From positions 124,001 to 188,000 of the forward strand of contig NC_063021.1 in the NCBI RefSeq assembly GCF_020509005.1: a stretch of 64,000 nt of DNA. Direction: 5' to 3'. A model generated the notes under the pieces. That model was not told where the DNA came from and searched no databases. It saw nothing but the letters and a program-made list of their open reading frames with translations. Every line of letters begins with the position of its first letter. Positions within the stretch are counted from its first letter, which is position 1. Of this stretch, positions 1-10,550 are shown piece by piece. A program made the translations under genes and the position numbers. This DNA comes from Fulvia fulva (Eukaryota > Ascomycota > Dothideomycetes > Mycosphaerellales > Mycosphaerellaceae).

Positions 1-206
1 GTATTGATGTGCTACATTATATGTCCCGCCAAAGCGAACGGAGGACTTAGGCTGTCGTGAACCTGATTGTGAGTCCCATGTTCGAGCGGGTCGGGACTGA
101 AGATCTTGTGGGCGACTGGAGGTATCAAAAATCGGCAATGCGAACATGGAAGCAGAGGTATGACCATCTGGGTAGGTAGGCAAGCAGAACAACGATCTTG
201 ACATCT

Positions 207-1094
207 CTACACAGGCACCACCAATGGCGTGAACGCCACTCTCGCGTTCCCAACTCCAGCCTCACTAGGACTCAAATACCACTGGTTGACCAGACCATTG
301 TCCGACTCCACCTGGTTGTTCACCCAACCCGGCCTACCTTCGCAAGCCAGGTTGCAAGTCTGGTCGGCCCCGGCCTCGACTCGGCATATCCAATCGTTGT
401 CACACGCGAATCCAGGCGGGTCATACCACGCCGCAGCCTCACTCCCACCGCAATCATGAATTGCTCGGGCAAAGTAGGTAGACCCATCATTCGCCAGACT
501 TCGTACCGTCGCTCTGAGGCCACCTGTGTTATTGAGACTAACAACCTGTGCATCTGCGAGGGTAGTGTCGAAGGTCGAGAAGAGGTTCCGTATTTGCATG
601 AACTGCCCATTCGCTGGACTGCCGGTTGCCTTGAGCTTGAAGCTGGCTGGTGTTACTGCAACGCGCACAGTGCTTGTCGGTGTGACTGTGGTGGTGAGTG
701 GTAGGCATTTGCACGCTGACGAAATCTCTGCTGGCTTGGAGAAACCTTTGAGGCAGGCGGGTTTTGGTTTGCTCTTTGATTCGCGCGCGACCTTCTGCAA
801 CGTTGCTGGGGTCGGCTGGCAGATTTGGGTGGATGTCACCGTCCTGTGAACGTGTCAGTGCTACGCTGTTTCCGGGGACAAAGAGATGACGAACACGGTC
901 TTCGATGCTGTGACGGTAGCAATGCCCTTTGATGGTATCGAAAGCTACGAGCTGCAGAAGTCGAGCGCCGGCCTCTGGGCTTTGGCGCTGGCCACAATCC
1001 CTTTCACGGTGCTGCAAAACTTCGCGTTGCTTGCGGCGAGGACATTACGTCCAGCGGTAGCACAGAGAAGAGCTGCGAAGAGTGGAGATCGCAT
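207..1094 (-). pseudogene. Secreted Cys-containing fungal protein gene, disrupted or alternatively spliced first exon
   Basis: On the minus strand an ATG at 1094 opens a peptide with a hydrophobic start (RSPLFAALLCATAG, likely cleavage near VLA) and the motif FCSS, typical of small fungal secreted proteins whose mature N-terminus reads CSSYLSI followed by a Thr/Val-rich linker. In this frame the codon after FCSS is TAG (945-947), followed by LSIPSKG and ATVTASKTV, so the expected Tyr is replaced by a stop. A 51-nt intron (844-894, branch CTGAC, acceptor CACAG) then joins in frame to the long C-terminal exon (207-843), which contains ISSACKC, a TTTVTPTSTV linker and four or more further cysteines. 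Alternatively a longer intron (844-948, GTAGCT donor) removes the stop and keeps the frame. Function unknown. Pseudogene versus longer intron cannot be settled from sequence alone. Confidence 0.55.
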
Positions 1095-2301
1095 CGCAGC
1101 GGTGGTGGACGGTTGCAAGAGGTGACAGCGTGGGACGAAAGAAGGCGGCCGCCCACCGTCTGATAGCTCTTTTGCGAGAGCGGCACATCACACTCTTGCC
1201 ATGGAAGCATGACACGCCAACATCTTGATCGAGCTGCTCGATGTGCATCCCAGCCAGCCACGTGCGAAGTGCAGTACGGTATATGCAAGCCTCTCTCGTG
1301 GCAACGCCCCAGCTTGGTCGTAGCGATTGGGCACAGCCTTGGTCCTGCAGCCATAAAGTTCAACCTCGATCTAGGCTCTGAATATGTGCCTTGGCAGACA
1401 TTATCACGGCAGGACTGCAGCTGCCTGCGAGGGCTCGGACGGTGATACCGAGCGTGTCATGGGGAACATCCAGTGTCGCTTGCTGCGGTCTACAACAATG
1501 CAGAGCCCAAGGAGCATCAGATCGAAGATAGAATGGCTTTGTTCATCACGTTCGTGGGTGTCCGCCGCTCTCTGCAACGGACCGCCTCACTATGTGCTCT
1601 CCTGGGCCAACACCATTTTGCCCACAGCTACGAGAGTCGGCGCATGTTGGCTGAGACAATCAATCGTGTCCTCTCTTCCAACATGTCAAAGCTCTTCACG
1701 ACATAGGCTCACTGCTCTTGTGCAACACTCTGCTGACCTACTACACTCGGTTGGCACTGCCGGTGTCGCAAATGGCTTATCGTGACCGTTAGGAAATCAT
1801 TCGATGAGCGCGAAGACAGATCGAGGGCGAGAGCAGTGAATGCTTCGTCTGACTGTCTCTGGCCAAGTCAGTGGCGAGCCAGTACACATCGTTCGCCATG
1901 TTGGGCGCGAAATTGCTGCCTCGAGCCACACAAGGGAGGATGTGGACGGAGTCTGACTGGATGACGTTGATTGTGATGAAAGAAAGAGATAGCACAAGTA
2001 CAGGCTGCAGGTGGAGGAGAACCACATGACTCAGCCTTGGCGTCGGCGACACTTTCTCCCATCGCACTCGACACATGAGGCAACGACTGTCAACCCATAC
2101 ATTACTAGATATCCGCCCCGATATAAGGGTTAAAAACTCGCATCCAATGCGAATCCGCCTGTAGTGAGGTTCATAGTCATCCACTCTACGTCAGACTGGA
2201 GTAGGAGCTCACACCATTCCACGACAACCGTGCCGGAGATACGTAACTTCGCCTTCGACTACAGCGAAGCAAACACAAACCAACATTCCCCGATTGGAAT
2301 C
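1095..2301. other. Intergenic region without a supported gene
   Basis: Only short overlapping open frames on both strands, with no recognisable domain and no consistent splicing. The last about 150 bases contain a pyrimidine-rich stretch and an AT-rich patch (TATAAGGGTTAAAAA near 2123) that may belong to the promoter of the NUDIX gene. Confidence 0.5.
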
Positions 2302-2904
2302 ATGGCAGAAGCACGTGCACCTACTACGCCAACATACGACTTCACGTTCGACAAAGCCTTGGAGCCGTGGAACATGCAACAGCAGGAGTGGCTTGGTCGG
2401 CATAACCTACAGAACTCGCCCTCGAGATTGAACGGCCTGGCAACGGCCTGCGCCGTCTTCAACCCGCAAGGTCAGATACTGCTCGTTCAGCGTGCTGCCC
2501 ATGACTCCATGCCGAACGTGTGGGAGCTCCCGGGAGGTGCTGTCGACAATGAGGACCAGACTATTCTCCACGGCGCAGCTCGAGAGTTGTGGGAAGAGGC
2601 TGGTCTCGTCGCTAAACACTTCTCCCATGTGGCATCTGAAGGCCCAGATCGCCCGCCAGGCTCGGTGTTCCAGAATCGCAACAAGACCAGAACCTGGAGT
2701 CGTTTCTGCTTTCTTGTCGAAGTAGACGACTGCACTGCAGTGAAGCTAGACCCCAATGAGCATCAGGACTTCGTCTGGGCTTCCGAGGACGATGTGCGGG
2801 CCCAAAGGCAGGGAAATTTGCTGCTTACCATTACGACGGACAGTGTCATCGTGACAATCTTGGAGGCCTTCAGACTTTGCGAGGCGGAAGGCGACGACTC
2901 ATGA
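2302..2904 (+). CDS. NUDIX hydrolase
   Basis: A 200-residue, intronless protein. Start chosen at the ATG of MAEARAP, where homology-like sequence begins; the frame is open further upstream but that part looks like leader. Residues about 45-190 form a NUDIX fold: AVFNPQGQILLVQRA, then ELPGG and the NUDIX helix at about 78-102 ending in RELWEEAGL, with Arg-Glu and Glu-Glu in the metal-binding positions. The loop between GG and RE is one residue longer than the MutT pattern and has Asp where Glu is usual; to my knowledge similar spacing occurs in fungal NUDIX proteins. Such enzymes hydrolyse nucleoside diphosphates linked to another group, using Mg2+. No targeting signal is seen, so it is probably cytosolic. 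The substrate cannot be told from sequence. Confidence 0.88.
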   Translation: MAEARAPTTPTYDFTFDKALEPWNMQQQEWLGRHNLQNSPSRLNGLATACAVFNPQGQILLVQRAAHDSMPNVWELPGGAVDNEDQTILHGAARELWEEAGLVAKHFSHVASEGPDRPPGSVFQNRNKTRTWSRFCFLVEVDDCTAVKLDPNEHQDFVWASEDDVRAQRQGNLLLTITTDSVIVTILEAFRLCEAEGDDS

Positions 2905-3478
2905 AAAGATGGTCCTCATCGATGTGACGACAGAGAATCTGCGCATGAATAGGTGAACACCTGTTCTCGAATACGCTTCACGGTTGAGCATTCGCATGAT
3001 CATCCGGTCGCCGGGCCCCGGCGCCTCCTGGACAAGAAGCGAAAATCACAGAATGCGGCATCTGGCCGATCGATAATGTGTGCAATGCAAGCTGCAAGGC
3101 CGTGGGCAGCGATGCTGAACATTACGACCAATCTTTGCAGCTACTATGTCCTGGGGTCTGCCTATCAAGGTTTGGCCGCGGCCGAATGTCTCTTCTCGCT
3201 GGGCTATCACCAGCCGCACGTGATCTTGCAGCAGGCATATCTACTGCTGGCCTTTCTACAAAAGGTCAATGCAGCACGCATTTCTGGTATGCTATGCGTC
3301 AGCAGTCATCTTATCTTCCAAGTGGAGCTATTTACCCCTCAGCAGCTTCTTCCCGCCTGAGCATTCTCTTCTTCGGGACTTCATCACCTACAGCTCCATC
3401 TCTGGCCCTTCAGGAGAACATTGGCAGCCGCACGTTTTAGCTTGACAGCCCTGCAGCTTAGGTGTTGACTCAGCAATC
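2905..3478. other. Intergenic region, promoter of the bicupin gene
   Basis: Open frames here (2953-3360 and 3078-3440) overlap each other, lack domains and end just before the next gene. I see no supported gene. The stretch joins the end of the NUDIX gene to the start of the co-oriented VOC/cupin gene. Confidence 0.4.
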
Positions 3479-4624
3479 ATGGCGATTCAATCCACAGAAG
3501 TGCTGATCTCCTCCAACGGCATCGCTGAAGACATTGCATTCTGGACTTCGGACGAACTTGGCTTTCGCATGGACCAGATCTACCCTGCCGATGATCCAGC
3601 AGTCGCAACCTTATCAGGTCATGGCTTGCGCCTGCGGCTCGACAAAGCTGCTACGACCCATCCCGGCACGATACGTCTGCTATGCGACCATGTGCCACCG
3701 GAGAGGAAGACTTTGACCTCTCCATCAGGAACAACAGTCGACTTCGTCTCCGCCGACATTGAATTCCCCCAGCCCCCAACCCAGCATGCCTTCCGGGTCG
3801 GCCATCTTGCCGATGATGCACCGTGGATCGTAGGACGTGCTGGCATGCAATACCGCGATCTCATCCCTTCGCGACTCGGCGGAGCCATAATCGCCTCCCA
3901 TATCCGCATCCCAGACGCCGGACCTGTCCCAGACAACGTCCACTACCATGCGATCGGCTTCCAGCTGATATACTGCTACTCGGGGTGGGTACGTTTGGTG
4001 TACGAGGATCAAGGACTACCTTTCATACTTCATGCAGGTGATTGCGTCATCCAGCCGCCCAGGATTAGACATCGAGTGCTGGAGTCCAGCGCGAATTTGG
4101 AGGTCATTGAGATCGGTGTGCCTGCCGAGCACATCACGACTCTGGACTGGGACATGGAGCTGCCCACGCCGACGAGGAGACCCGAGCGCGAGTGGGACGG
4201 GCAGCGGTTCGTGCATAGCCTGGCGAAGGATGCCATGTGGAAATCGTGGCGTATACCCGGCTTTGAGGCACGAGATACTGGTATTGCTGCAGGTACACAG
4301 GGTGTTGCAAGTGTCTGCGTAGTCAGACCTGATAAAGGGTCTACGGACGCGAACGTAGTAACAACCCATGACTCGGACATCTTGTTCACCTGTAAGATCT
4401 CACTGCTCGATCTTCCGGGTGTGAATCTGTGCTAATCTGCTACAGTTGTCCTGACTGGTTCCTGCTCGCTACGCGGAGTTGGCTACGGCGATCATACTCT
4501 GCAAGCAGGCGACGCGTACACAGTACCACCCGGAGTTGAGACTAGCCTTGATGCGCTATCGGCTGATTTGACTTTGCTTGAGGTTGCTCTGCCGGGAGAT
4601 TTCGTGACTACTGTACGATCTTGA
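3479..4624 (+). CDS. VOC-like/bicupin domain protein, two exons
   Basis: ATG at 3479 (context AATCATGGCG). Exon 1 runs to 4391, a 54-nt intron (GTAAGA...TACAG, 4392-4445) follows, and exon 2 ends at the TGA at 4622-4624, giving 363 residues. Residues about 1-70 look like a glyoxalase/VOC half-module (GIAEDIAFWTSDELGFRMDQ). The first cupin (about 135-215) carries the metal-binding set HYH (155, 157) and His198 with Gly187 in the hairpin turn. The second cupin (about 240-363) spans the intron and ends VVLTGSCSLRGVG, LQAGDAYTVPPG; it lacks an HxH pair. Fungal and bacterial relatives are annotated as cupin-domain or quercetin-dioxygenase-like proteins and often act on small aromatic compounds. 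I infer an enzyme role with one metal site, substrate unknown. Without splicing the frame stops early at 4435. Confidence 0.8.
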
Positions 4625-5827
4625 GAATAATCACAAAACGCTGCAAGGCTGCGAAGTGCGACGGTGTCATTAAGCTAAGAAGGACTGAATTGCCGCTGCA
4701 GTTGGGAGTGTGAGAGTATGTGACGCAGGAGACGTACGTGAATGATGCTGGGACGTCGTTGAACCCCATACCGGGTCTTGGCAATACGACGTATTGTCTG
4801 GGTGGGTAAGGCAGTATCACATCGGGCAAGCATGATCCTGACACAGGGCCCAAGGGCTGATGACAAAATTGACTGCTGCCGGGCGCTTCGTCTCCCTATC
4901 GAAGCGCAGGCCGTTGCTTCAACATGCTGGCGTATAGCTGGGTAGCGAGGTCCGATTGCAGCAGTGGAGCTTCTGAGGTTACTCGCGTAACGTTGGCAAG
5001 ACATCTTGAAGGGCTAGGGGAGCACTTCAGGGCCTGCGAGACGTAGATCCTTGCCAGAGTACGCGGGCAATGTAGTCTCGAGGATGGTTAGGGTGGTCTC
5101 AAGGTATAGCGCCCTCGGATCGCTATCTTTCCGCAGGGTCGCCGTGCGAAGGTTCATCAGAAATTCCCTCCTAAACCCGAATAAAGTCCTCCTCGTTGTG
5201 GTGGTGTCGTAACATCGCAGAAAAGGCATGGCATTCCGCGGCCTCATAGTGCCTCCACGAACCGCAGCTCAGCGGCAGGAACCGCATAGTCCAACTGCTC
5301 AGGTGGAGAAAGATGGAAATGCCCTTACCTCAAGCCGATCAGAGGTGCTCCTCGACCGGGAAGGTCTCCATGAATAATCCATCGTGATGGATCGCGAGGA
5401 GTGCTGCGCGACCTGCAGCGGTTCTTGACTCCAGCCGCACCGCGTCTCAATTGTGGAGACGCCGTGAGCGTTTTCCATACAAATACATGGTTGACATTAC
5501 CGACAATGGCGAAAAAGCTCCAAAGCACGAGGATGATGACATGTGTCTTGGAGGAGAGGAACGTGGACGCGGAGTTGACTACATGTATGGAGGGCATTGT
5601 CTCGGTTTCGCATTCGGCTCTCGGCAAGACAGGATGATCTCATGCTTTGATCTGGGAGCTTCTTGTGTGATACAACCAGACGACAGCATTGTACAGTAAT
5701 TCTAATCGAGACTCTTGGTTGCATTGGACATTCACTTCACGTGTTCAATATTGTGATTGAGCGATAGTACATGGGCGCATACCAACAGACGTACCTGACC
5801 ACCTGAAACCGGCCCAACAGCAGAACC
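4625..5827. other. Intergenic region, no supported gene
   Basis: Several short antisense and sense frames overlap without domain evidence. The best of them (from the ATG at 5490, reading MVDITDNGEKAPKHEDD) is 70 residues, has no signal peptide or known motif and is not counted. The right end is the 5' leader of the DUF155 gene. Confidence 0.45.
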
Positions 5828-7839
5828 ATGTCGGTCGCAGGTCCGCGTGCAGGGCCACCAAAGCGCAGCCCAACTGTGCTGGTGAGTACATACAGCAACA
5901 CAAGAACGCCGCAATGGCTATGGTACTAAGCCCTCCCCAGGTCACAGATTCTCGCGACACGAAAGACAGCCGACCAGCACCACCGCGACCGCAACCACAA
6001 CGCGCCGGCACGCGCATAATATCAGTCGACAATGTGCTGCAATATGCCAGCGAAATACCCTCAGCGCAACGACGAGCTCCACCTGGAGTGCGGCCATCAC
6101 ATCACAGCCGAACACCGTCTGGACGACACCCTCTAGATCCGAAGCTCAGGGGGAGGGGGGTGCCATTGACAGCGGCGCACATACCGGCCAGGAGTAGCAA
6201 GACGAGTGAAAAGCTGGTATTGCTGCCAGAGACTGCTGAAGAACCTGATTCGCCGGAAGAGGATGAGGATCGAGCACCGCCTACGGACGAGGAGCTGAAG
6301 AGGAGACGGAAAGGAGGCAAGAGTGAGGCTGAACGTCTGCCAAAGAGCCAGAGAGTGGCAGATCCGCAGCTTGCAAGAGTCACAGCATATTGTACAGCGC
6401 AGAGCTACAAGCTGAAGAGCACAGCGCAGTTTGTGAGGGAACAACACGGTGCGAAGACGAAGCTGTACGATGATTGTCTGTATTGTGTGTACCAGCTACC
6501 TTTGCTAGGAGGCAGCGATGGGTACCGCGTACGCAGCAGTCCTGTTGTCAAGCATCCTGGTGGGCGGAGCGTATTGGACGAGCAGATCGAGGCCAACGAA
6601 AGGAGACAGTATCGAGAAGGCTGGGGCGAGGAGAGTGAAGAGTACTCGGTGCGAGGCAATGCATCACCCTACGACGGCACACCAAATCATGGCACACCAC
6701 CTCAAGAAATGGAGCAGAAAGACTTCGAAGCATCAGTCACGACCAATGGTATACACGACTCCTGGGACCAGGAACGAGAAGCGCGGAGGAGGGAAAGCAG
6801 CGACTCCTCGGCCTTCAGCTTCCCATCACCTCATGCTGGCGTCGCACCCAACGCTCATACAGTCGCCGAACTCTTCATCTTCAGCTATGGCGTGGCAGTC
6901 CTATGGAACTTCACACCGAACCAAGAAAAGGATCTCCTCGCAGACATGACTTTCTCCGCCCAGTCCGCCATGCCCTCCGGCAAGCACCAAGCACAACACC
7001 TTTCGCAAAAAGCCGCCGCCCTCGCACCACCTTCAGCACTCCCGCTCATGACCCGGCCGCTGGACGAAAGTGACTTTGAGACAGAGGAATTCCACTTTCA
7101 ATACGACAACACAGCTGAGAAACCACGGATATACAACGACATGATCACATTACGGACGAGCGATCATATGATCAAGCTGGCAATGTCTCACGCTATCGCT
7201 CAGAGCACGAAGCTTTCATTCTTCGAGGAGAAGATGCAGAAGACCATGTCCGAAGCACAGTACGTCCCGCGCCAACTGGCGTTGGAAGGTAGCCTAGGCA
7301 TGGATCGGAAAGAGATCGTCGGTCTAGTCGGTCGTCTCTTCGAAGGAAGAGTCGAGGTCAACCTTTGTAAGCATCACCCTCCCTTCCCCCTTCCGTCCCC
7401 GACTAACACCCCTCCCCCAGCCTCCAACATGCTCGACACCCCCAACTTCTTCTGGGACGCCGAACCCACCCTCCACCCCCTCTACGACGCAGTCCGCGAA
7501 TACCTCGAAATCAAACCCCGCATCCAAGTCCTCAACGAGCGCTGCCGCGTCTTCCTCGACCTGGCGGAAATCCTCTCAGATTCAATCGCAGATGTGAAGA
7601 TGACGAGGATTACGTGGATTATTATTATTCTGATTGTTCTGAGTATTATTGTCACGTTGAGTGAGGTTTTCCTGAGGTTTGGCATGTTGGCGAGTGGGGC
7701 GAAGAAGGAGAGGGAGGATGCTGCTGCTGCTGCTGCTGCGATGTTGATGGCGGGGTGGGTGCCGTTGGGGCCGATGGGGATGGTGGGGAGTGCGGGTGGG
7801 AGTGGGAGTGGGAGTGGGAGGGTTTTGGGGGAGTTGTGA
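5828..7839 (+). CDS. RMD1: RMD1/SIF2-type DUF155 membrane protein, three exons
   Basis: A short first exon (5828-5881, MSVAGPRAGPPKRSPTVL) is joined across a 59-nt intron (GTGAGT, branch TACTAAG, CCCCAG; 5882-5940) to exon 2. A second intron of 54 nt (7367-7420, branch GACTAAC) interrupts the DUF155 domain; its removal gives VNLSSNMLDTPNFFW, the family's usual sequence. Total 632 residues. The N-terminal 130 residues are Pro/Arg/Glu-rich and disordered. DUF155 starts near VTAYCTAQSYKL and includes LFIFSYGVAVLWNF. A C-terminal hydrophobic helix (WIIIILIVLSIIVTLSEVFL) is a single membrane anchor, followed by an Ala-run and a Gly/Ser tail. Yeast Rmd1/Rmd8 are linked to meiotic nuclear division and fission yeast Sif2 binds Sad1; the molecular activity is unknown. 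Confidence 0.9.
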
Positions 7840-7974
7840 GGGGCGGAGGGTGAGAGAGTGAGAATGTGAGAGAGGGCGTGGAGGTGTTGTGTACAGTTCT
7901 ACGTGTTCTGAAGCGTGGCGTTTCATGGCTGTACAGAAGTTGTGCCCAGTGCTCTCAATGAACTGAAAGAGTCC

Positions 7975-8079
7975 CATTCAGCCGGACTTCGGTCTGTGTC
8001 TCTTCTGGTGGTATGGTGCACTGCATGAGTTGAAGGGGTTCTCATTCAGCCGGACTTCGGTCTGTGTCTCTTCTGGTGG
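7975..8079. repeat. Tandem duplication of a 37-bp unit, 68-bp period
   Basis: The 37-bp block beginning CATTCAGCCGGACTTCGG occurs at 7975-8011 and again, base for base, at 8043-8079. Similarity continues for about 10 bases beyond each copy (TATGGTGCAC versus CATGGTGCGC). It lies in the 3' flank of the RMD1 gene and codes for nothing evident. Confidence 0.9.
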
Positions 8080-8399
8080 GCATGGTGCGCTACAATGTCT
8101 TGTGTGATGCGCAGCACTTCTGAGCAAACTTTGCGGTCTTCGGCCAACGGCGATACTGTTTCGCCCGCATGGATGATGGTGCAATCCTTGTGCGACAGCG
8201 GACCCCTCCCTATTTGGAGAGGGAGTCGTTGCCTTCTTTTGGACCCTGCAGGTGCGTCTGCATAATGCGGGCTGTGTAGTACCGTGTCACAAGCATGCTG
8301 CCATGACCGAGACTCAGCTGAGGTTTGGATCACATCTCAACGCACACATGTCGTGTCTGGGATGCATGCCGATTTGCAACAGGAGAAGCACCCGTGCTC

Positions 8400-9217
8400 A
8401 TGGCGAAAACGCAGCCTTGGTGGAAACGACTTCACTATGGACCACTTCTGTCCACAGTGCGAGGAATCTACCAACCGCTGGACGAGGCTAGACAGGAGAT
8501 TCGGGTGCTTATAGTGGAACCTGGAAACTTCACGGACGAATTGAGATGCAGCTTGAGAGTGGTCTCATCGCTGGACACACCGATCCCGAAGTATGAGACC
8601 ATATCTTATGCCTGGGGCAATGCGTCACGCCGGACGACTCTGCGACTGCACGGAAAGCATGTTCAGGTGCCCAAAGGCTCTCTCGCGGCTGTGCGCAGGA
8701 TGAGGTTACCCTCGCAGAAAAGGTATTGAAGAATATCGCAGAAGTACAACTCATGGCCAACAATGTCATTGCTGCTTGTATCTCCAACAAGAGCACATCA
8801 TCTCAAGCCAGCCAAGAGCGGGCAGGCTTTCTACTGTCGTGTGGCAATTTGGACTCTCTCCAGTATCGGTTCGAGGACGCAGAGCACTTGGTGGAAGGCT
8901 TGAATCGTTTTCATGACTGCGATCCGAATGATCCCGGCAATGAGCCTAATGCGCTTGCCTCACGCTTCCATACCGTGATACGTGAGGCCGCTCAAGATCG
9001 GACTTTTTTGGCTACAGACACTGGGCACATGGGCTCTGGACCTAAGCTCGCTCGCAAGGGCGACGTAGCTTTCATCATGCCTGGAGGTCGCTATGTCCAT
9101 ATCCTACGACCCGTGGACAATTACTACCTGTACGTGGGAGCTGCCTACGTTTACGGCATGATGGAAGGCGAGGTCTTCGATCTTGGACTGGAGCCGGAGT
9201 GGGTCAATATCAGATAA
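8400..9217 (+). pseudogene. HET-domain (heterokaryon incompatibility) gene with internal deletion
   Basis: From ATG 8400 the frame reads an N-terminal HET start: YQPLDEARQEIRVL, then PKYETISYAWGNASRRTTL and the strand LRLHGKHVQVPKGSLAAVRRM, stopping at 8727-8729. In other HET proteins the next part is the core LWIDAICINQ and the Gly-Asp-rich segment; these are absent. Instead a second frame (about 8706-9217) resumes with the C-terminal part of the family: FLATDTGHMGSGP, ARKGDVAFIMPGG, ILRP and AYVYGMMEGEVFDLGLEPEW. The two halves are adjacent and out of frame, so several hundred residues have been lost. HET proteins trigger cell death after fusion of unlike hyphae; this copy cannot encode a complete domain. 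Confidence 0.8.
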
Positions 9218-9621
9218 CGCTCGGCCGCAGGCACAATTGACCTGCCCACTACAAGTGCTGTAGCTGACAACTCTAAGTAGTCACTGTGTGCAGGAAGACT
9301 TCGATGCTTGGTAGCTGACTTTTTCCCTCTCGCAGCTGAAGTAGCTTGTGCACTCTCCCTGAAGCAAAGACAGATGACAACGGGACTTGACGACGACAGA
9401 ACTCCTCAGAGATAGTGCACGATGAATGATATGCTTAGCTTGATACTCATTGCACTGGTGTCGATTTGTCAGCTGGCCTGTAGCTGTATACTGGCTCGCT
9501 CCGCTGTCAATGTACATAGTCTCCACTGTCAGCTGGATGCCTCGGATCAGATCGACGACCTCAAGACGTATGAAGAGGACACTAGACCAACTTCCGATCA
9601 TCAACATCACAACCCTTTCGT
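9218..9621. other. Intergenic region between two pseudogenes
   Basis: Short frames only. An ATG at 9422 is in frame with the NmrA-like sequence and encodes a hydrophobic peptide, but that extension does not resemble the family, so I treat it as non-coding or decayed. Confidence 0.35.
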
Positions 9622-10550
9622 ACCTCGCAAAGTCCTCGCCGTCTTTGGTGCAACTGGCCAACAAGGCGGAGCAGTAATTCGAAACGTCCTCGAAGATCCT
9701 ATCCTAAGCGGGCAACGCACCATCCGAGCCATCGTCCGGAATCCAATGAAACCATTGGCACGGTCTTTCTGAGCCGCAGGCTACGAACTCGTTCAAAACG
9801 ACCTAGATGACAGGCCCCTCTTAACGTCTCGCTCTCGCAGGTGCAACCTGTGCCTTCCTCGTAAGCTCCAGCGTCTTCGATCTACGAACGCGAGGTCGCT
9901 CAAGGCAAGATGCAGCAGACGCCGTAGTCGAGACCGGGTTGAAGCACATCATATTCATCACGCTACCATCTCTTAGAAAGGTCTTCAACGGCAAATGTAC
10001 GAAACTCTTGCTTGCCCTTCGATCCAAAACACGGCATTCAGCAGTATATACGAAGTCTCCCGATCAAGCGTTCTTTCATGGCGGTGGGAAGTTTCCTGCA
10101 GAATCTTGAGAATCTGCTGAAGCCAACGCCAAGAGAAGATCACACATTCGTGATCTCTACGAGTATGAAGCCAGAGACGAGTTTGCCGAGGGTTGATGCG
10201 AGAGATGCTGGGGTGGTTGTTGCGGAGATGTTGAGAGAGCCAGAGGAGTACTGGGGGAGGATTGTGTATGCGGCGGCGGAGTTGCGTACTATGAAGGACT
10301 TGGTGGGGATCGTTGGGACGGGAAGCGGAAGGGATGTAAGGTATGAGCAGATGCCTGAGGCCGATTCGAAGGACTTCCTGAAGGGCATGACTCTGGTCTT
10401 GGCTGAGGACTTTGGGCAGACGGTGGCTTACTATCAGGAGTATGGACACTTTGGCCAGGAGACTGCGGATTGGACACAGCCTGCGATGGAAGGTAAGTTG
10501 GGCAGGCTGACTAGGGTGGCTGAGTTTGTAAATGATTTGGAATTCCGAAC
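9622..10550 (+). pseudogene. NmrA-like NAD(P)-binding protein, degraded
   Basis: The Rossmann start is clear: RKVLAVFGATGQQGGAVIRNV contains GATGQQGG, followed by RTIRAIVRNPMKPLARSF. A TGA at 9770-9772 interrupts, after which AAGYELVQNDLDD continues in the same frame. A frameshift near 9825 is needed to read LALAGATCAFLVSSSVFD and VVETGLKHIIFITLPSLRKVFNGK, and another near 10010 to reach FDPKHGIQQYIRSLPIKRSFMAVGSFLQNLENL through to about 10550 (LTRVAEFVNDLEF). Matching segments in the right order in two frames show one ancestral gene broken by at least one stop and two indels. NmrA proteins sense NAD(P) redox state in fungal nitrogen regulation; the broader family is diverse. Confidence 0.8.

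Noticed and set aside
1384..1785. A 133-codon plus-strand frame
   Set aside because: First codons do not sit in a good start context, composition is Ser/Arg/Cys-rich in a way typical of a random frame, and no homologous motif is seen.
5401..5699. Overlapping plus-strand frames with acidic sequence (HEDDDMCLGGEERGRG)
   Set aside because: No domain, signal peptide or splice partner; two frames overlap in the same strand. Too weak to annotate.
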